Positions 17,682 through 25,861 of a DNA stretch of 64,000 bases are shown here, in pieces. Position numbers and translations under genes: made by a program. How positions within the stretch are numbered: position 1 is the stretch's first letter; each line of letters starts with the position of its first letter. The notes under the pieces are model-generated. The model was not told the origin of the DNA. It did no database searches and was given only the letters and a program-made list of their open reading frames with translations. The stretch comes from PUPG01 sp964463915. Lineage in GTDB: Bacteria; Bacteroidota; Bacteroidia; Bacteroidales; UBA7960. Where the stretch lies: the NCBI GenBank assembly GCA_964463915.1, contig CAYXEH010000007.1, positions 11,604-75,603 of the forward strand. Direction: 5' to 3'.

Positions 17682-19382
17682 CTATTCAATATTTACCCCG
17701 GCCACGGCTTCATTGATATTCAATATGGCATCGCCGATCTTCTCACAGGAAGTGATCATCTTATTGAAATAGAAGGCCCCTTTTACATGTGAGGAACCTT
17801 TCTCAATATCCACGATCACTGATTCCCTTACTTTATCACGGAAAGCATTGATGTCTTTTTCGATATCCATGGCCCTGGTAAGATTCTCCCTGGCTTCCAT
17901 GGCACTGCCCTGGAAGTTCTCCAACATCAGTTCAAACCCATTGTTGACCAGTTTGAACATCTCAAATAAGTCGCTTCGCTGGGAGGGGGTGAAATAGATC
18001 CTGTCTCTTTTCTTGTCGGCCAGAATGGAAGACATTTTAAAACACACATCTCCGATCTTTTCGATCTCACTGCTGACAAGCCTCATCCGTCTTAGCTCTT
18101 CGGAGGCCTGCATACTAAGCTGCTTACGTGAAATCTTGATCAGAAACGAGGTGATCTCTACCTCCACCCTATCGGTAATTTCCTCGTATTTACTTACCCT
18201 TTCCAACAAGTTTTTGTATTCTTTCTTGTCGGTTTCAATGATCAGTGCGGGGATAAAGTTAAACATCCGTTGAGCCAGTTCACAGAACCTGCGCACCTCT
18301 TTCTTTGCCTGAAAAACAGACAGCTCAGCCATGTGCAGGAACCCACTGCTGAAATATTCCAGGTGAGGACGCTCGAATTTTTTGCCCCGTGAAGGCAGCA
18401 CATATTCCACAAACCGGACCATATACTTAATGAAACCGATCAGCAGCAAGGAATTGGTAATATTAAAAACCGTATGAAAGATGGAAAGCCCGATGGGGAT
18501 CATGGTAGGATTTTCCAGGGGCGATCCAAGGCCAAAATGTACCATGAAATAATCAATCTGGCTGAGGACAAATTGAAAAACCAGCAACATCCAGATAATC
18601 CCGATAATATTGAATACCGTATGGGCAAGGGCCGTCCGTTTGGCATACACATTCCCCACAAGGGCCGCCAGGTTGGCTGTAATGGTTGTGCCAATATTCT
18701 CTCCCAGCACAAACGCAGCACCGTGCTCATAACCGATCCAACCGAAATTGCACATCACCAGGGTCAGGGCCATGGTGGCACTGGAAGACTGCAAAATGAT
18801 GGTAAGCAGGGTACCCAGGCCCAAAAACAGTAAGGTACTGTAGACGCCATAATCGGTCAGATCCTGGAGGAATTGAAACATCTGGGGATTGGTCTGCAGA
18901 TTTGGTACTGATTCCTGTAGGAAATCCAGCCCGAGAAACAGCAATGCAAAACCCAGAAAAACCTGACCCAGTGAATTTAAACGCTCCCGTGAGCTCATCA
19001 GCAATGGGAAACTGACCCCGATCAGGGGCAGGGAAAGCACCGAAATTTTTAGTTTGAATCCCAACAGGGAGATCAACCAGGCGGTGGTGGTGGTACCAAT
19101 GTTCGCACCCATGATCACCCCAATAGACTGTGTCAGGTTCATCAGCCCAGCATTCACAAAGCTGACAAGCATTACGGTGGATGCGGAAGAAGATTGCACA
19201 AGGGTAGTCAGTAAAAAACCGGTAAAGACCCCGATGAATCGGTTAGAGGTCATCGCCTTCAGGATGGAACGCATGCGGTCTCCCGCAAACCGTTGAATCC
19301 CTTCACTCATTGTTTTCATCCCAAAGAGGAACAAACAAAGGGATCCGAACAAGGTGAGAAAATCAAAAAAACCAAAACTCAT
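17682..19382 (-). CDS. Na/Pi cotransporter family protein with PhoU-like domain
   Basis: The 566-residue protein has eight or more membrane helices containing the duplicated Na_Pi_cotrans repeat, each with the QSSSA motif (near residues 63 and 200). A cytoplasmic helical PhoU-like domain spans about 350-560. Family members move phosphate with sodium, or act in phosphate or lipid-linked homeostasis. It is monocistronic, between nrfA and eno. A CATCTTTG box and a palindrome lie upstream (19432-19465), which may make it regulated. Confidence 0.9.
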   Translation of the reverse strand: MSFGFFDFLTLFGSLCLFLFGMKTMSEGIQRFAGDRMRSILKAMTSNRFIGVFTGFLLTTLVQSSSASTVMLVSFVNAGLMNLTQSIGVIMGANIGTTTTAWLISLLGFKLKISVLSLPLIGVSFPLLMSSRERLNSLGQVFLGFALLFLGLDFLQESVPNLQTNPQMFQFLQDLTDYGVYSTLLFLGLGTLLTIILQSSSATMALTLVMCNFGWIGYEHGAAFVLGENIGTTITANLAALVGNVYAKRTALAHTVFNIIGIIWMLLVFQFVLSQIDYFMVHFGLGSPLENPTMIPIGLSIFHTVFNITNSLLLIGFIKYMVRFVEYVLPSRGKKFERPHLEYFSSGFLHMAELSVFQAKKEVRRFCELAQRMFNFIPALIIETDKKEYKNLLERVSKYEEITDRVEVEITSFLIKISRKQLSMQASEELRRMRLVSSEIEKIGDVCFKMSSILADKKRDRIYFTPSQRSDLFEMFKLVNNGFELMLENFQGSAMEARENLTRAMDIEKDINAFRDKVRESVIVDIEKGSSHVKGAFYFNKMITSCEKIGDAILNINEAVAGVNIE

Positions 19383-19431
19383 ATAGTTGGTCTCTTGTTA
19401 TCAAAAAAATAATCCGGGTGAATACGGGCAG

Positions 19432-19465
19432 CAAAGATGAGAATTTTTTCACTAATGTGAAGAAA
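19432..19465 (-). promoter_or_regulatory. Promoter and palindromic operator of the Na/Pi gene
   Basis: The minus strand has CATCTTTG (19432-19439), a near match to the minus-7 box. Directly upstream, TTCAC-TAAT-GTGAA (19448-19461) is a perfect palindrome, extendable to 9-bp arms with one mismatch. Its position over the minus-33 area suggests an operator. Confidence 0.45.
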
Positions 19466-19814
19466 TTATGACAAAAAATACTTCCTTTTTTGCCTGTCGG
19501 AAACAAGCTGGCAAAACAGCGTGCTGGCCTTCATACAATGAACACAAAAGAGTTTTTAGCAACAAGAAACCATTTGCCTGAAGCGCGGACATGTTACAAC
19601 GAGAGGTCAATAACCGAAAAAAGCACCCTACCTCACCCTTTTGGTATTACAAACCTGTTACGCCCCCAGGTCAGCATCCGGGCAGAAATAAGCCCAAAAT
19701 AATCCGGAGTTGCAGAAGAGAAAATTATCCGTCGCGGCCGCATCAAAGGAAGACGCGTCCACCATCCCGATATGCAGTATACAAACTTGCCCCGGCACAG
19801 CCACATCAGGGCAA

Positions 19815-19853
19815 TAAAAAAGGTGCACCACCTGGTGATGCACCTTTTTTATT
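19815..19853 (-). terminator. Terminator after eno
   Basis: AAAAAAGGTGCA and TGCACCTTTTTT form a strong stem with A and T tracts on both sides. It can stop transcription of eno on the minus strand and reads as a terminator in both directions. Confidence 0.9.
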
Positions 19854-19867
19854 ATACGGAAATTCTG

Positions 19868-21157
19868 TTACTTCACAAAACGGAAATCTTTACCGGGATA
19901 CCTGGCGGTATCACCAAGCATCTCCTCGATGCGAAGCAACTGATTGTACTTGGCAATTCTTTCAGAACGGCAGGCTGAGCCCGTCTTGATCTGACCGGTA
20001 CCAAGGGCTACAGCCAAATCTGCAATGGTGGTATCTTCGGTTTCACCTGAACGGTGACTCATTACAGCCGTGTAATTGTTTTTATAGGCCAGGTTAACGG
20101 CATCAATGGTCTCGGTAAGTGATCCGATCTGATTCACCTTTACCAGGATAGAATTCGCCACCTCGCTGTCAATTCCTTTCTGTAAGCGATTCACGTTTGT
20201 AACAAAAAGGTCGTCACCAACCAATTGAATTTTCGATCCCATTTGCTTGGTCATCTGGGCCCAGCCGTCCCAGTCATCTTCATCCATACCATCTTCTATG
20301 GAAATAATGGGATACTTATTGACCCATTCTGCCCAGTAGTCTACCATTTGTGCAGGAGTAAGCTTGTCCCCGGTAGACTTGTGCAAATGGTACACATTCT
20401 CATCCTTAAGGAAGAATTCACTGGCAGCCGGATCCAGGGTTAAAAATACATCCTCGCCCGGACGATAACCGGCACCTTCAATTGCCTGCAAAATGAGTTG
20501 CACCGCTTCTTCATTGGATTTCAGGTTCGGAGCAAAGCCGCCCTCATCACCCACATTGGTGGAGTAGTTTTTCTTCTTCAGCACACTTTTCAGGTGATGA
20601 AAGATTTCTGCGCCCATACGAATGGCCTGGCTAAAAGAGGAAGCACCGACAGGCATTACCATAAACTCCTGAAAGTCGACGGAGTTATCGGCATGGGAAC
20701 CTCCGTTGAGAATGTTCATCATTGGCATGGGAAGGGTGTTGGCACTCACTCCGCCGATATAACGGAACAATGGCTGACCGGTTTCCTGCGCAGCCGCATT
20801 GGCCACCGCCAGTGAGACGCCAAGGATGGCATTCGCACCAAGATTTCCTTTATTGGGGGTACCATCAATCTGCAGCATGGTCTTGTCAATCAACCCCTGG
20901 TCGGTGACAAAAAACCCTTTCAGTTCATTGTTCAGTGTGGTATTGACGTTGTTAACCGCTTTGGTAACGCCTTTCCCAAGAAAAACGGATTTATCCCCGT
21001 CACGAAGCTCCACCGCCTCATGAACCCCGGTGGAAGCACCAGATGGAACTGCGGCACGGCCAATAAAGCCGTTTTCTGTGATTACTTCAACTTCAATCGT
21101 CGGATTCCCTCTGGAGTCCAGGATTTGTCTTGCATGAATATTAATAATAGCACTCAT
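19868..21157 (-). CDS. eno: Enolase
   Basis: The 429-residue glycolytic enzyme interconverts 2-phosphoglycerate and phosphoenolpyruvate. It shows the N-terminal ARQILDSRGNPT pattern, the GDDLFVTN segment, the signature LVKVNQIGSLTET near 340 and SHRSGETEDT near 373. Length is standard. It lies 125 bp after rplQ at the end of the ribosomal locus, with its own TATCTTTA box at 21197-21204, so it may be transcribed both by readthrough and independently. Confidence 0.98.
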   Translation of the reverse strand: MSAIINIHARQILDSRGNPTIEVEVITENGFIGRAAVPSGASTGVHEAVELRDGDKSVFLGKGVTKAVNNVNTTLNNELKGFFVTDQGLIDKTMLQIDGTPNKGNLGANAILGVSLAVANAAAQETGQPLFRYIGGVSANTLPMPMMNILNGGSHADNSVDFQEFMVMPVGASSFSQAIRMGAEIFHHLKSVLKKKNYSTNVGDEGGFAPNLKSNEEAVQLILQAIEGAGYRPGEDVFLTLDPAASEFFLKDENVYHLHKSTGDKLTPAQMVDYWAEWVNKYPIISIEDGMDEDDWDGWAQMTKQMGSKIQLVGDDLFVTNVNRLQKGIDSEVANSILVKVNQIGSLTETIDAVNLAYKNNYTAVMSHRSGETEDTTIADLAVALGTGQIKTGSACRSERIAKYNQLLRIEEMLGDTARYPGKDFRFVK

Positions 21158-21196
21158 AATAAATATGTTTTAAATGTGAACAGTCGTGATAACTTA

Positions 21197-21204
21197 TAAA
21201 GATA
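21197..21204 (-). promoter_or_regulatory. Minus-7 box upstream of eno
   Basis: The minus strand reads TATCTTTA, one base off TAnnTTTG, 39 bp before the eno start. No well-spaced TTG is present. Confidence 0.4.
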
Positions 21205-21282
21205 CGCATCCCCAACCAATAAAAAAAGGACAAAGCATACAAACACACTTCATCCTTTTCTATTTAAAAAGCAGGTGACGGC

Positions 21283-22026
21283 TTATTTATCCTTTTTTTC
21301 AGATTCGTCCTTTTTTTCAGACTTTTCTTCCTTAGGGGCGTCGGCTTTGGGCTTCTTCTTCTCGCTGGTTTCCTGCTCTTCTTTTGTCTCTGCCGCTTCC
21401 TTTTTGGCCTCAGCCTCAGTTTTGGCCGCGGCCTCAGGTTTGGCTTCAGTCTCCGGCTGGTTTGCGCCTGGTTTCTGCCCAACCGTTTCTTCTTTTACCC
21501 CGGGGGCTGTTGCTTCAGGTTGCCCGGCTTGTACTTCCTGCTGATCCTCTTTTGTTTCAGCAGGTTTTTGTGCTGGCTTTCCCTCTTCAGAGGAAACCTT
21601 TTTGCCACCGCGGCGACCTCTCCTGGTCCGTTTCTGTTGAGTTTCTTCGTCAGTTTTCAGCATGGCTGTATTATAATCCACCAGCTCGATGAAACACATT
21701 TCAGCCGCATCACCTTTACGAAATCCTGTTTTAAGGATCCGTGTATATCCTCCGGGTCTGTCAGCAATCTTTTGTGAAATTTCACGGAACAATTCACTGA
21801 CAGCATGCTTATTTTTCAGGTAAGAAAATACCGTACGCCGTGAATGGGTAGAATCCTCTTTTGCCCGTGTAATCAGGGGTTCAACATACACCCGTAACGC
21901 TTTGGCTTTTGCAACGGTCGTATTAATACGCTTATTCAGGATCAAAGCAGTAGCAAGGCTTGACATTGTTTCCTTCCGGTGGGCCGCCTTCCTCCCCAAA
22001 CTGTTAACTTTCTTTCTATGTCTCAT
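21283..22026 (-). CDS. rplQ: Ribosomal protein L17 with long charged C-terminal tail
   Basis: Residues 1-118 are the normal L17 core (MRHRKKVNSLGRKAAHRKE at the start). A tail of about 130 residues, rich in Lys, Glu, Ala and Pro, brings the protein to 247 residues, roughly twice the E. coli length. The tail begins with a very basic RTRRGRRGGKK stretch and ends in alternating K/E repeats. L17 lines the exit tunnel region of the 50S subunit. It starts 5 bp after rpoA. Confidence 0.96.
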   Translation of the reverse strand: MRHRKKVNSLGRKAAHRKETMSSLATALILNKRINTTVAKAKALRVYVEPLITRAKEDSTHSRRTVFSYLKNKHAVSELFREISQKIADRPGGYTRILKTGFRKGDAAEMCFIELVDYNTAMLKTDEETQQKRTRRGRRGGKKVSSEEGKPAQKPAETKEDQQEVQAGQPEATAPGVKEETVGQKPGANQPETEAKPEAAAKTEAEAKKEAAETKEEQETSEKKKPKADAPKEEKSEKKDESEKKDK

Positions 22027-22031
22027 TGCAA

Positions 22032-23024
22032 TTATTCCTTATCTAATTTGTACTTTGAAAGGTTCATTCCAAAGCTCAGGTTCTTCGATTTTATCAGTTC
22101 TTCCAATTCCGTCAGCGACTTCTTTCCAAAGTTTCTGAACTTCAGCAGGTCATGCTTGTTCAGGGAAACAAGGTCGGCCAGGGTTTCCACATCAGCTGCT
22201 TTCAGGCAATTCAATGCCCTTACCGACAGGTCAAGGTCCACCAGCTTGGTTTTCAAAAGTTGTCGCATATGCAGGGAGGTTTCATCGAATTCCTCGCTGG
22301 AAGCTTTCTCTTCAGTATCTATGGTGATCTTTTCATTGGAAAAGAGCATGAAGTGCAGAATCAGGATGCGTGCAGCCTCTTTCAGCGCCTCTTTTGGGGT
22401 AATTGATCCGTCTGTCAGAATTTCGATCACAAGCTTCTCGTAGTCGGTCTTCTGCTCTACCCTGTAGTTCTCTACGTGAAAAGTCACGTTTTTTATGGGC
22501 GTAAAAATCGAATCAACGGCGATGACGCCTACCACAGGATTCAGTCCCTTATTCTCTTCTGCGGGCACATACCCACGACCTTTTTCAATGGTCAGCTCCA
22601 TGGTAAGGTTCACGGACGTTTCCATGTTGCAGACCACCACATCGGGATTCAGCACCTGGAAATTCGACAATGATTCAGCCATGTCTCCCGCCTTGAATTG
22701 CTCTTTGCCACTGACATTCACAGTAAATTTTTCTGAGCTGGCTTCCTCCACCTGGCGCTTAAAACGAACCTGTTTAAGGTTAAGAATAATCTCAGTAACG
22801 TCTTCAACAACGCCCTTGATGGTGGAGAACTCATGATCCACTCCCTCAATTTTTACTGAAGTAATGGCAAAACCTTCCAGTGATGAGAGCAGGATCCGTC
22901 GGAGGGCATTGCCAATTGTGATTCCATATCCAGGTTCCAACGGCCGGAATTCAAATTTTCCCAAGCGGTCGTCGGATTCAAGCATAATCACCTTATCCGG
23001 TTTTTGAAAAGCTAATATTGCCAT
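22032..23024 (-). CDS. rpoA: RNA polymerase alpha subunit
   Basis: The 330-residue subunit has the N-terminal dimerisation domain with GYGITIGNALRRILLSS and a C-terminal DNA/activator-binding domain with LDLSVRALNCLKAADVETL. The ATG at 23024 (MAILAFQKPDK) is chosen over a frame-extending upstream Met, since family members start at this point. It is 37 bp after rpsD and 5 bp before rplQ, as in most bacterial alpha operons. Confidence 0.97.
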   Translation of the reverse strand: MAILAFQKPDKVIMLESDDRLGKFEFRPLEPGYGITIGNALRRILLSSLEGFAITSVKIEGVDHEFSTIKGVVEDVTEIILNLKQVRFKRQVEEASSEKFTVNVSGKEQFKAGDMAESLSNFQVLNPDVVVCNMETSVNLTMELTIEKGRGYVPAEENKGLNPVVGVIAVDSIFTPIKNVTFHVENYRVEQKTDYEKLVIEILTDGSITPKEALKEAARILILHFMLFSNEKITIDTEEKASSEEFDETSLHMRQLLKTKLVDLDLSVRALNCLKAADVETLADLVSLNKHDLLKFRNFGKKSLTELEELIKSKNLSFGMNLSKYKLDKE

Positions 23025-23061
23025 TGGTTTTTGTTTTTTGTGATGAAAAAGTAAACAAACA

Positions 23062-23667
23062 TTACTTGGAATACAATTCCACAATAAGTTGTTCTTTAAT
23101 ATTCTCTGGAATCACATCCCGCTCGGGATAGTTAAGCAGCTTGCCTTTTTTGAGATCCTGATCCCATTCCAGCCAGGGATAGTTTCCGGAACGTGATGCA
23201 AGTGAGTCAGAAATTGCTTCCAGACTCTGGGATTTCTCCCTTACACCAACGATATCACCGGGGCGAAGCGTGTATGAAGGGATATTTACAATCTGATCGT
23301 TCACTGTAATATGGCGATGGCTCACCAATTGTCTGGCCCCTCTTCGGGTCGGAGCAATCCCAAGCCTGAATACTACATTGTCAAGACGTGCTTCCAGCAG
23401 TTGCAGCAGAACCTCACCGGTAATACCTTTCATACTGTTGGCTTTTTTGAAGGTATTGAGAAACTGCCTTTCAAGCAACCCATAGGTATACTTGGCTTTT
23501 TGTTTCTCCAGAAGCTGTACGCCATATTCTGAACGCTTTCTTCTCTTTTTCATCTGACCATGCTGGCCAGGGGGATAATTCTTCTTCTCGAATGATTTAT
23601 CTGCACCGAAAATGGGATCTCCTAGCTTACGGGCAATTTTGGTTTTTGGACCTAAGTATCGTGCCAT
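23062..23667 (-). CDS. rpsD: Ribosomal protein S4
   Basis: The 201-residue 30S assembly protein starts MARYLGPKTKIARKLG and contains the S4 RNA-binding domain (RLDNVVFRLGIAPTRRGARQ). The N-terminal region lacks the cysteine cluster found in zinc-binding S4 proteins. It lies between rpsK and rpoA, where S4 often acts as translational regulator of the alpha operon; that is known for E. coli and only inferred here. Confidence 0.97.
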   Translation of the reverse strand: MARYLGPKTKIARKLGDPIFGADKSFEKKNYPPGQHGQMKKRRKRSEYGVQLLEKQKAKYTYGLLERQFLNTFKKANSMKGITGEVLLQLLEARLDNVVFRLGIAPTRRGARQLVSHRHITVNDQIVNIPSYTLRPGDIVGVREKSQSLEAISDSLASRSGNYPWLEWDQDLKKGKLLNYPERDVIPENIKEQLIVELYSK

Positions 23668-23709
23668 AATTATATTTGGTTCTTTTGATAATTTACAACA
23701 ATGGAGAAA

Positions 23710-24108
23710 TTACACCCTTCTTCTTTTGGGAGGGCGACAACCGTTGTGCGGCAATGGAGTAACATCCGTGATCTCTGTCACATCAAGACCTGATGCATGC
23801 AATGTACGTATGGCCGATTCTCTTCCGGATCCGGGACCTTTTACAAATACCTTGATCTTCCGAAGACCCATGTCATGTGCAATCTTGGCTGCATCACCTG
23901 CTGCCATCTGTCCGGCATAAGGGGTATTTTTCTTGGAACCCCTGAAGCCCATCTTACCTGCAGAAGACCATGAAATTACTTGTCCCTGTTGATTGGTAAG
24001 GGTAACAATTATGTTATTGAAAGATGCAAAAATATGTGCCTGTCCAAGAGGTTCTACTTTTACAACTTTTTTCCTGGCACTCCTTGTGCCTTTGGTTGTT
24101 TTTGCCAT
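23710..24108 (-). CDS. rpsK: Ribosomal protein S11
   Basis: The 132-residue platform protein contains the S11 core (AHIFASFNNIIVTLTN and GSGRESAIRTL) and the basic C-terminal end NGCRPPKRRRV. It contributes to the mRNA exit site of the 30S subunit. It is 61 bp after rpsM and 42 bp before rpsD. Confidence 0.97.
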   Translation of the reverse strand: MAKTTKGTRSARKKVVKVEPLGQAHIFASFNNIIVTLTNQQGQVISWSSAGKMGFRGSKKNTPYAGQMAAGDAAKIAHDMGLRKIKVFVKGPGSGRESAIRTLHASGLDVTEITDVTPLPHNGCRPPKRRRV

Positions 24109-24169
24109 AGTTTAAACAGTTTTTCCTGATCAAGCGGTGCAATAGGCACCCACTTCAACTTATCTGCAA

Positions 24170-24547
24170 TTATTTGGTTGCCTTCTTCTTATTGGCAACA
24201 GTTTTCTTCCTGCCTTTACGGGTCCTTGCATTGTTCTTGGTTTTCTGACCACGCAGCGGCAACCCGATACGATGGCGAATGCCCCGGTAACTCCCGATGT
24301 CCATCAAACGCTTGATATTCATCTGTACCTCTGAGCGCAAAGCACCTTCTACCTTGAATTGATCACTGATGACATTACGCACCTTGGTAAGCTGCGCATC
24401 GTCCCATTCCTCTACCTTCTGCTCAGGATCCACACCAGCCGCTTCCAGAATTTTCCGGGCGGTACTTTGACCAATTCCATATATGTATGTAAGGCTGACA
24501 AAACCTCTTTTGTTCCTTGGAATGTCTACTCCAGCTATACGTGCCAT
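24170..24547 (-). CDS. rpsM: Ribosomal protein S13
   Basis: The 125-residue protein starts MARIAGVDIPRNKRG and carries the SYRGIRHRIGLPLRGQKTK signature. It sits in the 30S head and contacts the P-site tRNA and the 50S bridge. A partial Shine-Dalgarno-like AAAGGA lies 8 bp upstream. It is 27 bp after rpmJ. Confidence 0.97.
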   Translation of the reverse strand: MARIAGVDIPRNKRGFVSLTYIYGIGQSTARKILEAAGVDPEQKVEEWDDAQLTKVRNVISDQFKVEGALRSEVQMNIKRLMDIGSYRGIRHRIGLPLRGQKTKNNARTRKGRKKTVANKKKATK

Positions 24548-24574
24548 ATTATTTCCTTTGTATGGTTGAAAAAA

Positions 24575-24691
24575 TTACCCCTGACGTTGTTTGAACTTGG
24601 GATTCTTTTTGTTAATAACATAAATCTTCCCCTTCCGGCGTATCACTTTACACTCGGAACTTCTTTTTTTTACCGACACTCTGACTTTCAT
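24575..24691 (-). CDS. rpmJ: Ribosomal protein L36 (zinc-free form)
   Basis: This 38-residue gene starts at the ATG at 24691. The product reads MKVRVSVKKRSSECKVIRRK and ends KNPKFKQRQG. The zinc-binding CxxC and C/H ligands of canonical L36 are missing; only one Cys remains, so this is the C-minus form. It lies between infA and rpsM as in other spc/alpha loci. Confidence 0.95.
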   Translation of the reverse strand: MKVRVSVKKRSSECKVIRRKGKIYVINKKNPKFKQRQG

Positions 24692-24742
24692 TGTTATTCT
24701 TTTTAAAAGTAATTATCGCCTGTCTAAAATTGTCAATCTTAT

Positions 24743-24765
24743 CCTGGTTAAACCAGGTCCTGGTT
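24743..24765. promoter_or_regulatory. Palindrome in the infA-rpmJ spacer
   Basis: AACCAGG-T-CCTGGTT (24751-24765) is a near-perfect 15-bp palindrome, and a further CCTGGTT copy precedes it at 24743-24749. It lies in the 136-bp spacer between infA and rpmJ, which is one of the two largest gaps in the ribosomal locus. The hairpin could be a leader or attenuator; no T tract follows. Confidence 0.35.
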
Positions 24766-24827
24766 AACTAAACAAAACCCATGCCGAATATTCAGAAACG
24801 TAAATATTCATTCTCAAAACAAAACGC

Positions 24828-25046
24828 TTATTTATACCTGAAAGAAATACGTCCCTTGGTCAGGTCATAGGGAGACATCTCCACTTTAACCCTGTCGCCG
24901 GGAAGAATTTTGATATAATGCATCCGCATTTTCCCCGAAATATGGGCAGTAATGATGTGCCCGTTTTCCAGTTCGACACGGAACATCGCATTACCCAATG
25001 ATTCGGTCACTGTTCCGTCTTGTTGTATTGATGATTGTTTTGCCAT
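24828..25046 (-). CDS. infA: Translation initiation factor IF-1
   Basis: The 72-residue S1/OB-fold protein contains GTVTESLGNAMFRVELENG and the C-terminal YDLTKGRISFRYK pattern of IF-1. It binds the A site of the 30S subunit during initiation. It starts 3 bp after map, so the two are translationally close. Confidence 0.97.
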   Translation of the reverse strand: MAKQSSIQQDGTVTESLGNAMFRVELENGHIITAHISGKMRMHYIKILPGDRVKVEMSPYDLTKGRISFRYK

Positions 25047-25049
25047 AAT

Positions 25050-25850
25050 TTACCGAATGATGACTGAGTTATTTATATTGTTCTTTAATGCCTCCTCAAT
25101 AAATTCAAACGAAGACAACACATCTGCTTTTCCATTAACCACCGCGATGGTATGTTCATAATGACCTGATGGTTTTCTGTCAGCCGTGCGGATTGTCCAG
25201 CCGTCTTTTTCCTGAACAATAAAGCGCTGACCCATATTGATCATTGGCTCTATTGCCACCACCAGCCCATTCTGAATTTTTGTCCCTTTTCCTTTCTGGC
25301 CATAATTGGGCACCTCCGGTGGTTCGTGCAATTGTTTACCTACTCCGTGTCCTACCAGTTCCCGGACTACTGTATACCCGGCCTTTTCTGCATATTGCTG
25401 AATGGACCAGGAAAGGTCTCCAAGTGTATTCCCTTCAACAGCCTGTTCAATGCCGGTGTGCAGACAGTGCAACGTGGTTTTAAGCAAACGCTTCACATCG
25501 TCCCTGATCTCACCCACTGCAAAAGTGTAAGCGGAATCGCCATAATATCCGTTTTTCAATACACCGCAATCGATGGATACAATGTCGCCTTCCTTCAGTG
25601 GTTGGTCTCCGGGAAATCCGTGCACCACCACTTCATTGGGTGACACACATAAGGTATAAGGAAAACCGTGGTAACCTTTAAAAGCAGGAACTCCGCCATG
25701 ATCACGGATAAAGGTTTCCGCAAGATTATCAAGATCCCTCGTCAGGATTCCAGGGCGGATGTGCCTGGCAATCTCCCCATGGGTTTTTGCAACAAGTAAA
25801 GAACTTTCCCTGATTAACTCTATCTCCTCGATGGTCTTATAATGGATCAT
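25050..25850 (-). CDS. map: Type I methionine aminopeptidase
   Basis: The 266-residue metalloenzyme removes the initiator Met from new proteins. Metal ligands are visible in SIDCGVLKNGYYGDSAYTF (two Asp), in ELVGHGVGKQLHE (His), and in the C-terminal GLVVAIEPM and TAD..HYEHT segments (Glu). It lies between secY and infA in the usual spc position, 11 bp after secY; adk, often found here, is absent. Confidence 0.96.
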   Translation of the reverse strand: MIHYKTIEEIELIRESSLLVAKTHGEIARHIRPGILTRDLDNLAETFIRDHGGVPAFKGYHGFPYTLCVSPNEVVVHGFPGDQPLKEGDIVSIDCGVLKNGYYGDSAYTFAVGEIRDDVKRLLKTTLHCLHTGIEQAVEGNTLGDLSWSIQQYAEKAGYTVVRELVGHGVGKQLHEPPEVPNYGQKGKGTKIQNGLVVAIEPMINMGQRFIVQEKDGWTIRTADRKPSGHYEHTIAVVNGKADVLSSFEFIEEALKNNINNSVIIR

Positions 25851-25861
25851 CCTGGTAAAAT

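Larger units (their letters stand above)
19383..19867. other. Intergenic region between the Na/Pi gene and eno
   Basis: About 485 bp without a supported gene. The left end holds the Na/Pi promoter and palindrome; the right end holds the eno terminator. Frames in between have no recognisable protein pattern and no ribosome-binding context. Confidence 0.6.

Noticed and set aside
21264..21482. Arg/Lys-rich minus-strand frame in the L17 tail region
   Set aside because: It is a shadow of the low-complexity rplQ tail in another frame.
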